Position numbers and translations under genes: made by a program | The notes under the pieces: generated by a model | What the model was told of the DNA's origin: nothing | Databases searched by the model: none | The model's input: only the letters and a program-made list of their open reading frames with translations | Shown: positions 51,531 to 59,135 of the stretch, one piece after another | How positions within the stretch are numbered: position 1 is the first letter of the stretch | Layout of the letters: every line of letters begins with the position of its first letter | Assembly: GCF_002950945.1 (NCBI RefSeq) | Contig: NZ_CP012673.1 | Coordinates: 10,306,501 to 10,370,500, forward strand | From: Sorangium cellulosum | GTDB taxonomy: Bacteria > Myxococcota_A > Polyangia > Polyangiales > Polyangiaceae | DNA: 64,000 nucleotides | Direction of reading: 5' to 3'

Positions 51531-52235
51531 GTGGTCATGAGGGGCGCAGGGATCATCGGGATCGTGGCCGGGTGCGCGCTCTTGGTCGCGTCCGGCGTGA
51601 CGGTGCACGGGCAGGTGCAGGCCGCGTCGCAGCGCCTGAAGACCGGCGTGGCCGCGGCGGTGAGGCCGGCGGTGGCGATCGCCAACGACGCCGAGGCGCC
51701 GTACTGCACGCCGGCGTTCAAGACGGTGCTCCAGCGGGTGCTCAACGCGTGCGGCCTGGTCGGGGCCGAGGCGCGGCGCGGGTGCCAGCCGGCCGACGTG
51801 AAGACGCTCGCGTCGATCAGCGACGAGGACTTCAACGCGCTCTTCACGCCGCTGAAGCAGCGCGGCGGCGTCGTGATGTTCGACGACGGCTCGGAGAAGC
51901 TCGACGACGAGGGGAAGAAGATGGTCGAGGAGATGTGGCTCGACCGGCGCGGCGCGCGTTATTTCTTCATCGTCGCCCGGGCGTCGAAGACGGGGACGCC
52001 GGAGTTCAACCGGACGCTCTCGCACAAGCGCGCGAACAGCGTGCTCTTCGACATCTCCGACCGGACGAAGGAGCAGGATCTCGAGAAGAAGGTCGGGATG
52101 TTGTGGCTCGGGAACGAGTTCGCGCAGCTCGGCACGGAATACTGCCAATGGAACGTGTCGCGCAAGAACAAGCCCTGTACGGCGGAGGCCATCAACCGGA
52201 GCGCGTTCGTCTCCTGGGTGGACTGTCAGCTGTGA
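51531..52235 (+). CDS. OmpA-like Cys-containing periplasmic protein
   Basis: 234 residues with an N-terminal membrane segment or signal (about 5-27). The middle contains a short OmpA-type peptidoglycan-binding pattern: VMFDDGSEKLDDEGKKMVEEM, then NRTLSHKRANSVLFDI. Eight or so cysteines in the exported part (YCTPAF, NACG, RGCQ, EYCQW, KPCT, DCQL) suggest disulfides. It sits directly between a disulfide oxidase gene and a TlpA-like gene (GTGA overlap at the 3' end), so it may be a client or a scaffold of that system. Function otherwise unknown. Confidence 0.72.
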   Translation: MVMRGAGIIGIVAGCALLVASGVTVHGQVQAASQRLKTGVAAAVRPAVAIANDAEAPYCTPAFKTVLQRVLNACGLVGAEARRGCQPADVKTLASISDEDFNALFTPLKQRGGVVMFDDGSEKLDDEGKKMVEEMWLDRRGARYFFIVARASKTGTPEFNRTLSHKRANSVLFDISDRTKEQDLEKKVGMLWLGNEFAQLGTEYCQWNVSRKNKPCTAEAINRSAFVSWVDCQL

Positions 52236-52936
52236 GCCGGCAAGGGATCCTCGCCGGCGCCCTGGCCGTGGCCGTCGGGCTCGCGTCCGGGTGCGAGCCG
52301 GAGAAGAAGGCGGATCTGCCGACGCCGCCGACGCCCGGCCAGGGGCGGAGCAACGCGGTGACGACGCCGAACCAGGCCGCCGCGGGCGCCGCGTCGACGG
52401 GCGCCAGGGCGCCCGCGAGCGCGGCGGCTCCGGCGGCGCCGCGGCAGCTGTGCGCGGGGCAGTCGCCGCGGCCCGCGCCCTCGTCGGGCGGGCTCTCGAC
52501 CGCCTCCGCGAAGGGCGCGGAGCCGCTGCCCGCGAACATCGGGTTCGGCGTGGGGAAGTGGGTCTGGGTGAACTTCTGGGCGGCGTGGTGCAAGCCGTGC
52601 CTGGAAGAGATGCCGCGGCTGCTCGGCTGGCAGCAGAAGCTCAGGGCGGCGGGGGTGCTCATCGACCTCGCGTTCATCTCCATCGACGACGACGAGCGGC
52701 AGCTCTCGCGGTTCCTGGAGGCGCAGCCGGGCACCGGCGTGCGGGCGTCGTACTGGCTGCCCGAGGGGCCGCAGCGGACGGGGTGGCTGCGGGCGCTCGG
52801 CGTGAAGGAGGCGACCGAGCTCCCGGTCCACGCGATCGCGGCGCCGAGCGGGCAGGTGACGTGCGTGATCCAGGGCGCCGTGGAGGACAGCGACTATCCG
52901 ACGATCGCCGCGCTCGTGGGGGCGAAGAAGCCGTAG
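52232..52936 (+). CDS. TlpA/ResA-like thioredoxin lipoprotein
   Basis: 234 residues with a GTG start overlapping the previous stop by 4 bp. Lipobox LASGC (Cys21), then a disordered Ala/Pro/Thr linker (about 25-95) and a thioredoxin-like domain with VWVNFWAAWCKPCLEEMPRL, active site C120-KP-C123. TlpA/ResA-type proteins reduce or exchange disulfides in the periplasm. Here it is translationally coupled to the VKOR-DsbA operon, giving an oxidising and a putatively reducing arm together. The cis-Pro (ELPVHA) needed in thioredoxin folds is present. Confidence 0.88.
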   Translation: MSRQGILAGALAVAVGLASGCEPEKKADLPTPPTPGQGRSNAVTTPNQAAAGAASTGARAPASAAAPAAPRQLCAGQSPRPAPSSGGLSTASAKGAEPLPANIGFGVGKWVWVNFWAAWCKPCLEEMPRLLGWQQKLRAAGVLIDLAFISIDDDERQLSRFLEAQPGTGVRASYWLPEGPQRTGWLRALGVKEATELPVHAIAAPSGQVTCVIQGAVEDSDYPTIAALVGAKKP

Positions 52937-53033
52937 CCGGCCCTCTTCAGAGGCGCGCTGTCGCAAAGGTGCGCGCCGCGCGCGCGGCTTGTGTGGGCGT
53001 CGCGATCGAGCTTATGCTCGAAAGAGCGCCGTC

Positions 53034-54338
53034 ATGAGACTATTCCTGCTGAGACGCCATGTCGCGTTGGTCGTTCGCCTGTCCTCGCTGATCGCGTCGA
53101 CGGCGCTCCTCGCCGCGAGCTGTGAGGGCGAGGCCCCGAAGCAAGGGTCAGGCGCGTACTGCGAGAGCGCGGAGGACTGCGAGGACGATGTCCCCTGCAC
53201 GGTCGACCGCTGCCTCGGCGGTCGGTGCGCGTCGGAGGCGGACAACACCCGCTGTCCGGGCGGGCGCTGCGATCCGGCGAGGGGCACCTGCACCACCCAG
53301 AAGGCGTGCGCGACGCCGGCCGACTGCGTGGACGCGGATCCGTGCACCCAGGAAGAGCGCTGTGACGTGTCGCTCCGGCAGTGCGTGTTCGAGGGGCTGG
53401 ACGGCGACGGCGACGACGAGCTGCCCGTGATCTGCGGCGGCACGGACTGCGACGACGACGATCCGCGGAACGCCTCGGCGCTCGACGAGCGGTGCGACGA
53501 CGCGGACAACAACTGCGACGGCACGGCCGACGAGGGCGAGGGCAGCGCCCTCTGCGGCGCCGAGGGCGCGACGTGTGTGAGCGGGCGCTGCGAGTGCCCG
53601 GTCGGGCAGGGCTACTGTCCGCTCGAGGCCGCCTCGGGGTTTCACTGCATCGACGTGCAGTCCGACGGGGAGAACTGCGGCGCGTGCGGCCGGTCGTGCC
53701 CCGCACAGACGACCTGCGTGGGCGGGCAGTGCACGTGCGCGGAGGGCCTCGCGCTGTGCGGGTCCACGTGCGTCGACCTCTCCAGGAACGAGCTCCACTG
53801 CGGCGCCTGCGGCGAGGCGTGCAACGGCAGGGACTGCATCGACGGCGTCTGCACCTTGTGCGGCGAGCTCGGCGAGCCTTGCTGCAACGGCGCGCGCTGC
53901 TCGGATGATCTCAGCGAGTGCGGGCAGAGCGGCACGTGCGTCCCGAAGGCGTGCACGGCGCCGCTCGAGGCGCTGCCGGCCGCGTACCTCCCGCGGTGCT
54001 CGGCCGACACGCTGGCGTGCGCCCTGGCGTGCGAGACGAGCGCGTGCCTCGTCGACTGCCTCGAAGCGGACGCCACCCCCTCCCGCGTGTTCCAGGGCGC
54101 ACGGGTCGACTGCCTCGGCTGCATCGACCACCAGATTGAGGCCTGCGCGGCGCGGATGTCGTGCCAGAGGAGCGTGGCTGCGCTGAACTGCTGCATCGAG
54201 GAGCGCTGCGGCGGGACCTTCGACAGCGCGTGCGAGGACCGCTGCGCGCTGGAGCTCGACGCATACGACCGCTGCATCCTGTCGACGGACTGCATCTACC
54301 TCCTAGAGGCGGAGGAGCCGCTCTCCTGCTTCCCCTGA
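53034..54338 (+). CDS. Cys-rich MopE-like lipoprotein
   Basis: 434 residues from MRLFLLRRHV, lipobox LAASC. The mature chain has more than fifty cysteines. It includes one MopE-type metal-binding-like repeat (DCDDDDPRNASALDERCDDADNNCDGTADEG), EGF/stigma-like blocks (CGACGRSCPAQTTCVGGQCTC, CGACGEACNGRDC) and a Cys-patterned C-terminal domain. Surface lipoproteins like this are abundant in myxobacteria. Folding would need heavy disulfide formation, and the VKOR-DsbA operon lies directly upstream (98 bp). Its 3' end overlaps the convergent ogt gene by 36 bp. Confidence 0.86.
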   Translation: MRLFLLRRHVALVVRLSSLIASTALLAASCEGEAPKQGSGAYCESAEDCEDDVPCTVDRCLGGRCASEADNTRCPGGRCDPARGTCTTQKACATPADCVDADPCTQEERCDVSLRQCVFEGLDGDGDDELPVICGGTDCDDDDPRNASALDERCDDADNNCDGTADEGEGSALCGAEGATCVSGRCECPVGQGYCPLEAASGFHCIDVQSDGENCGACGRSCPAQTTCVGGQCTCAEGLALCGSTCVDLSRNELHCGACGEACNGRDCIDGVCTLCGELGEPCCNGARCSDDLSECGQSGTCVPKACTAPLEALPAAYLPRCSADTLACALACETSACLVDCLEADATPSRVFQGARVDCLGCIDHQIEACAARMSCQRSVAALNCCIEERCGGTFDSACEDRCALELDAYDRCILSTDCIYLLEAEEPLSCFP

Positions 54339-54830
54339 GGCGCCCTCGTGCGCGAGCAGCTGTCGCTTGCGCGCGAGGCCGCCTGCGTAGCCGGTGAGGT
54401 CGCCGCGGGCGCCCACGACGCGGTGGCAGGGGATGACCAGGCAGACCGGGTTCCTCCCGTTCGCCAGGCCGACCGCGCGGGACGCCGACGGCTGCCCCAG
54501 GGACGCCGCGACCTCGCCGTAGGAGCGCGTCGCGCCCGGAGGAATGCGCTGGAGCTCGGCCCAGACGCGGCGCTGAAACGGCGTGCCGCCGGGCTCGACC
54601 GGGATGCCCGAGAGCGCGCCGAGATCGCCGCGCCAGTAGGCCCTCAGCCGGCCCGAGAAGCCGTGAGGGTCCGCGGCGCTGCGCAGCGTGACCGCGCCGT
54701 ACCGCGCCGAAAGCGAGGCGCGGAGGCGGGGCGCGCAGTCCGCGAACTCGAGCGCATGCACCGCGCCGCCCCCGGCCGCCAGGAGCATGGCCCCGAGCGG
54801 CGATTCGACCTCATCCAGCAAGAGCTCCAT
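54303..54830 (-). CDS. ogt: Methylated-DNA-protein-cysteine methyltransferase
   Basis: 175 residues. The acceptor-cysteine motif is VIPCHRVVG, with TPFQRRVWAELQRIPPGATRSYGEVAASLGQPSASRAVGLANGRNP (the DNA-binding helix-turn-helix with Arg finger) before it. It removes the methyl group from O6-methylguanine by stoichiometric transfer to its cysteine. Its start overlaps the 3' end of the Ada-AlkA gene by 20 bp, so both are co-translated as an alkylation-damage unit. Confidence 0.95.
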   Translation of the reverse strand: MELLLDEVESPLGAMLLAAGGGAVHALEFADCAPRLRASLSARYGAVTLRSAADPHGFSGRLRAYWRGDLGALSGIPVEPGGTPFQRRVWAELQRIPPGATRSYGEVAASLGQPSASRAVGLANGRNPVCLVIPCHRVVGARGDLTGYAGGLARKRQLLAHEGASGEAGERLLRL

Positions 54831-56370
54831 TCGACACCTCCCTCTCCGCGGGCCGCGCTCCCGGCGCGTCCACCGTCCACAGAAGCAGCGCCGCGTAGGC
54901 GCGCCACGGGCGCCACACCTCCGCCATGGCCAGGAGCTCCGCGCCGGAGGCGCCGCCGAGCGCGCGCCGGAGGCCGAGATCCGTGGCCGGGAACGCGTCG
55001 GGCTCGCCGAGCGCGCGCATCGCGATGTACTGCGCCGTCCACTCGCCGATGCCGGGCAGGCGGGAGAGCGCGCGCACGGTCTCGTCGAGGCCGCGCGAGG
55101 CGTCGAGCGCGACCTCCGCGCGCGCGACCGCCGACGCGAGGGCCGAGATCGCCGCCGCGCGCGCCCGCGGCACGCCGAGGCCGGCCAGGTCGGCCGCGGC
55201 GAGCGCCTCGGGCGCCGGGAAGACGAAGCGGAGGCCCCCGGCGCCGCCGGTCAGATCGGCGCGCAGCGCGAGCGGCTCGCCGTGCCGCTCGACCAGGCGG
55301 CCCGCGAGCTGCGTCGCGGCGCGCACGCTCACCTGCTGGCCCAGGATCGCCCGCACCGCGAGCTCGAAGCCGTCCCACGCGCCCGGGACGCGCACGCCCG
55401 GCCTGGCCGCGACCCAGGGCGCGAGCCGCGGGTCGGCCCCGAGCTGCGCCGCGATCGCGTCCGGATCGGCGCCGAGATCGAAGACCCGCCGCAGGCGCTC
55501 CACGGCGTGGATCAGCCCCTCCGTGCCGGGCAGCCACAGCCGGGCGAGCAGGCACGCCTCGCCCGGCCGCGGGCGCACCTCGACGACCCCGTGGCCGCCG
55601 GCCGTGCGCACGGTGCGGCGGTACACGCCCGCTTCCGCCGCCTCCACGCCGGGGATCGCCCGCGCGCCGAGGAAGCCCGCGAGCGCGTCCCAGTCGAGCG
55701 GCGGGCGGAACGGGAGGCGCAGCGCGATCTCCGGGGCGCAATCAGACGCTGGCGACGTTCGCGACGTTCGCGACGCTCCCGCCGCCTGCGCCGCGCGCCC
55801 GCCCCGCCGCGCCGCGGTCACGCGCAGCTCGCGCGGCGTCCGCGCGTACGTGGCGCGGATCGCGTCGTTGAAGCGGCGGACGCTCGCGAACCCCGCCGAG
55901 AGCGCCACCTCGGTCATCGAGAGCGCGGTCTCATCGAGGAGCTTCTTCGCAAAGAGCAGCCGGCGCGTCTGCGCCACCGCGAGCGGCGAGGCGCCCACGT
56001 GCTGCAGGAACAGCCGCCGGAGGTGGCGCTCGCCCACGCCGAGCCGCGCCGCGAGGTCCGGGGCGTCCGCCTCGTCGAGCGCGCCCTCCGCGATCAACCG
56101 GAGCGCGCGGGAGACGGTCGCGGAGGTGCCCAGCCAGGCCGGCGTCCCGGGCGATGCCTCCGGGCGGCAGCGCAGGCACGGGCGGAACCCGGCCTCCTGC
56201 GCTGCGGCCGCCGTGACGAAGAACCGGCAGCTCGCCCGGCTCGGCGTGCGCGCCGGGCACACGGGGCGGCAGTAGATGCCCGTCGACCGCACCCCCGTGA
56301 AGAAGCGGCCGTCGAAGCGCGCGTCCCGGGTGCGGAGCGCGCGGTAGCAGGCGTCGTCGTCGAGCTCCAT
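54811..56370 (-). CDS. Fused Ada-type regulator and AlkA-type 3-methyladenine DNA glycosylase
   Basis: 519 residues. The N-terminal Ada zinc domain has C34, C38, C65 and C68 (GIYCRPVCPA, FRPCLRCRPE), the same spacing as E. coli Ada, whose phosphotriester-accepting cysteine is the first. An AraC-type helix-turn-helix follows (about 85-185). The C-terminal half (about 215-505) is an AlkA glycosylase with GQQVSVRAATQLAGRL and the helix-hairpin-helix LPGIGEWTAQYIAMRAL, followed by the catalytic Asp (FPATDLGLRRALG). It should sense methylated DNA backbone, activate its own operon and excise alkylated bases. Together with ogt it gives all Ada functions, but split differently from E. coli. Confidence 0.94.
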   Translation of the reverse strand: MELDDDACYRALRTRDARFDGRFFTGVRSTGIYCRPVCPARTPSRASCRFFVTAAAAQEAGFRPCLRCRPEASPGTPAWLGTSATVSRALRLIAEGALDEADAPDLAARLGVGERHLRRLFLQHVGASPLAVAQTRRLLFAKKLLDETALSMTEVALSAGFASVRRFNDAIRATYARTPRELRVTAARRGGRAAQAAGASRTSRTSPASDCAPEIALRLPFRPPLDWDALAGFLGARAIPGVEAAEAGVYRRTVRTAGGHGVVEVRPRPGEACLLARLWLPGTEGLIHAVERLRRVFDLGADPDAIAAQLGADPRLAPWVAARPGVRVPGAWDGFELAVRAILGQQVSVRAATQLAGRLVERHGEPLALRADLTGGAGGLRFVFPAPEALAAADLAGLGVPRARAAAISALASAVARAEVALDASRGLDETVRALSRLPGIGEWTAQYIAMRALGEPDAFPATDLGLRRALGGASGAELLAMAEVWRPWRAYAALLLWTVDAPGARPAEREVSNGALAG

Positions 56371-56446
56371 GCCCCCGGAAGTAGCCCGGCGGCCGGCGGG
56401 TGGCTGGCCATTTTCGGACGTGGTCCGGCGCGCGCCGCAGCGCCGC

Positions 56447-58282
56447 TCAGCGCGCGGGCCCGGTGAACGGCGCGCCGGAGGGCGCCGGCCCGTCCTTCGC
56501 CGCGTTCGCCGCCTTCATCGCCTTCACCGCCTCGACCATCAGCGACACCGCGAGCCCGATCAGCGCAAGCCCAACGAGGCCGTTCATCGTCGTCGCGTTG
56601 AGCGAGAACCCCTCGGTCTGCACGGCAACGAGCGCGTTGCGCACCTGGAGGACGAGGGCCCACACGGTGATCGTCATGACGAACACCATCGGGATCGCCG
56701 TGTACCAGATGCGCCGCTTCTCGCGGTGCAGCCAGACCGTGACGGCGAGCAGGGTCAGCGCCGCGAGCAGCTGGTTGCTCGTGCCGAACAGCGTCCAGAA
56801 GTCGAGGTACGCGGGCCGCACGCCGGGCGCGGGCGGGCGCGCGGTGACGATGAACAGCGCCGGCGGGGCGAGCGAGAGCGCCGTCGCCGCCGCGGAGGCC
56901 ACCCTGCCCTTCCAGTTGAACAGCTCCTCCAGGATGTAGCGGCTGAGGCGCGTCGAGACGTCCAGCGTGTCGAACACGAACGTCGAGAACGCCATCGCGC
57001 CGAACGTGGCGGCGAAGAGGAAGTGCTCCTTGCCGATGATCACGGTGAGGAACCTGCCGATCCCGTCGCCGTAGATCTTGCCCGGCCCGGGCAGCTTCGT
57101 CCCCTCCGCCACGATGACGAGGGTCGCGAGCGCGATGAGCGCGACGAACGCCTCGGCCAGCATCGCGCCGTAGCCCACCGGGTGCGTGTGCGTCTCCTTC
57201 GAGATCTGCTTGGACGTGGTCCCCGAGCAGACGAGCCCGTGGAAGCCGGAGCAGGCGCCGCAGGCGATGGTGACGAACAGGAACGGGAAGAGCATGCCGG
57301 TCGCGCCGCCGGCGTTCCACGAGGTGAACGCGGGCTGCCGCAGCTCGAACTCCCCCGGGTACCGGAGGCCCCCGAAGAAGATCCCGATCACGCCGACCGC
57401 GAGCGCGATGTAGAGCACGAAGCCGCCCAGGTAGCCGCGGGGCTGGAGGAGCAGCCAGACCGGCAGGAGCGAGGCCACGAAGCAGTACCCGAGGATGATG
57501 AGGCCGAACGCGCGCTGCGGGTTGTCGATCGGCAGCACGAACGCGGTCGAGATCCGCGTGCCGAGCCAGACGACGCCGAGCGTCGCGGGCACGAAGATCA
57601 GGGTGGTGAGCCAGAGCGGCGGCTTGAGGTACCGATCGACCACGCCCATGAGGAGGGAGAGGCTGAGGTAGGCGACGCTCGCCGCGGCGACGGCGCCGCC
57701 GGGGTTGAACTGGAACGCGCCGCCTTCGAACTCCTCGGTCTTGCCGACGAAGGTGCTCGCCGTGATGTCCGTGAAGGCGACGATCACGTACGCGAGCGCG
57801 AGCCAGATGAAGACCATCATCGACAGCCAGGCGCGCCGGCCGATGTACCGCTTCGCGATCTCGGCGACGCTCTCGGCCTCGTGTCGGACGCTCGCGATGA
57901 GCGCGGAGAAGTCGTGCACCGCGCCGATGAACACGACGCCGAGCGCGATCCAGAGCACGCACGGGAGCCATCCGAACGCCTGGCCGGCGAGGATCGGGCC
58001 CGCTATGGGGCCGGCCGCGGCGATGGCGCTGAAGTGCTGCCCGAAGAGGTAGAACGGCTTGGTGGGCACGTAGTCCTCGCCGTCGTTCACCTTGACCGCG
58101 GGCGTCACCACCCCGTCGTCGAGCGCATAGTTGCGCGCGACGAGCCTCCCGTAGAAGCGGTAGCCAAGGCACAACACGACGACGACGGTCAGAGCGAGCA
58201 GCGGCAGCACGCGGCGGAGTATAAGGCCATCTGCCCGCGGTCGTGATCCCGCAAACGAGGGGCCGCGCGGGACGGACCGCAT
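56447..58282 (-). CDS. CstA-family carbon starvation / peptide-pyruvate transporter
   Basis: 611 residues with about 16 hydrophobic segments. The CstA family pattern is strong: PTKPFYLFGQHFSAIAAAGPIAGPILAGQAFGWLPCVLWIALGVVFIGAVHDF near the start and GACSGFHGLVCSGTTSKQISKETH in the middle. CstA proteins import pyruvate or small peptides during carbon starvation. Start ATG 58282 has GGAGG about 12 bp upstream. GTG 58210, giving VLPLLALTVV, is a sound alternative. No regulatory pair (BtsSR-like) is adjacent. Confidence 0.93.
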   Translation of the reverse strand: MRSVPRGPSFAGSRPRADGLILRRVLPLLALTVVVVLCLGYRFYGRLVARNYALDDGVVTPAVKVNDGEDYVPTKPFYLFGQHFSAIAAAGPIAGPILAGQAFGWLPCVLWIALGVVFIGAVHDFSALIASVRHEAESVAEIAKRYIGRRAWLSMMVFIWLALAYVIVAFTDITASTFVGKTEEFEGGAFQFNPGGAVAAASVAYLSLSLLMGVVDRYLKPPLWLTTLIFVPATLGVVWLGTRISTAFVLPIDNPQRAFGLIILGYCFVASLLPVWLLLQPRGYLGGFVLYIALAVGVIGIFFGGLRYPGEFELRQPAFTSWNAGGATGMLFPFLFVTIACGACSGFHGLVCSGTTSKQISKETHTHPVGYGAMLAEAFVALIALATLVIVAEGTKLPGPGKIYGDGIGRFLTVIIGKEHFLFAATFGAMAFSTFVFDTLDVSTRLSRYILEELFNWKGRVASAAATALSLAPPALFIVTARPPAPGVRPAYLDFWTLFGTSNQLLAALTLLAVTVWLHREKRRIWYTAIPMVFVMTITVWALVLQVRNALVAVQTEGFSLNATTMNGLVGLALIGLAVSLMVEAVKAMKAANAAKDGPAPSGAPFTGPAR

Positions 58283-58467
58283 CGCGGAAGGAAACCTCCG
58301 AGGACGTCTAAATAGAGGCTATCCTCCGGCTGCCCGGTCACGGTCACGAGTGTCGTCGGATCGAATGTCGTCGACACCCGCCCTCCGGGGCCTGCCCATC
58401 TCGCGCTCCCGGCCCGCGCCCCTCTCGGAGGACACGCCCCCGCGGTCGGCCGCCCCCCCCGCCGAGC

Positions 58468-59025
58468 TCAGGACGGCAGCATCATCGGCGCGCGCACCTT
58501 CGCGACGACGTCGTCGCCGCGGAGGCGCGCCACCAGCGCCAGCGCGAACGCCATCGCGGTGCCGGGTCCCTGGCTCGTCACGAGCTGCCCGTCCTCCACG
58601 ACCGGACGCGCGACGAGCTCGCCGTGCGCCGACACCACGTCGTTGACCGACGGGTGACACGCCATCTTCCTGCCCTGGAAGAGCCCATGCGCCGCGAGCG
58701 CGATCGGCGCCGCGCAGATCGCCGCGACGGCGCGGCCCGCCTGCGCCTGCGCGCGGAGGCGCTCCCCGACGGCCGGCGCGGCGGCCAGCCGATCGGCGCC
58801 GCCCTTGCCGCCCGGCAGGACGACGACGTCGAAGTCGCCGGTCGCCGCCGCGAGCTCCACGTCCGGCACGAGGCGCACGCCGCGGCTGCAGCGCACCGGC
58901 CCGGGGCCGTCGAGCCCGGCGAGGACGACCTCGACCTCCGCGCGCCGGAGGACATCGACGACGATCGTCGTTTCCATCTCCTCAGCTCCCTCGGCCAGGA
59001 TCACGAGCGCTCGCGGTGTCTTCAT
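58468..59025 (-). CDS. DJ-1/PfpI family protein
   Basis: 185 residues starting MKTPRALVILAEGAEEMET. The DJ-1 hallmarks are the acidic residue in EGAEEME, VVLPGGKGG and the nucleophile elbow Cys in VAAICAAP. The family includes glyoxalases, deglycases, chaperones and YajL/ThiJ proteins; the length and GAEEME motif are nearest DJ-1/YajL. Cytoplasmic. The 185 bp after its stop, towards cstA, show nothing notable. Confidence 0.9.
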   Translation of the reverse strand: MKTPRALVILAEGAEEMETTIVVDVLRRAEVEVVLAGLDGPGPVRCSRGVRLVPDVELAAATGDFDVVVLPGGKGGADRLAAAPAVGERLRAQAQAGRAVAAICAAPIALAAHGLFQGRKMACHPSVNDVVSAHGELVARPVVEDGQLVTSQGPGTAMAFALALVARLRGDDVVAKVRAPMMLPS

Positions 59026-59135
59026 GCCTGCCGGCATGGCGCCGCGGGCTGGCGGGTGCAAGCCGGGGCAAGCCGGGAACCGGGCCCGGCGCCGACCCCC
59101 TTTGCCTGGGGACAGCTCCGCGCTAGGGAGCGGGC

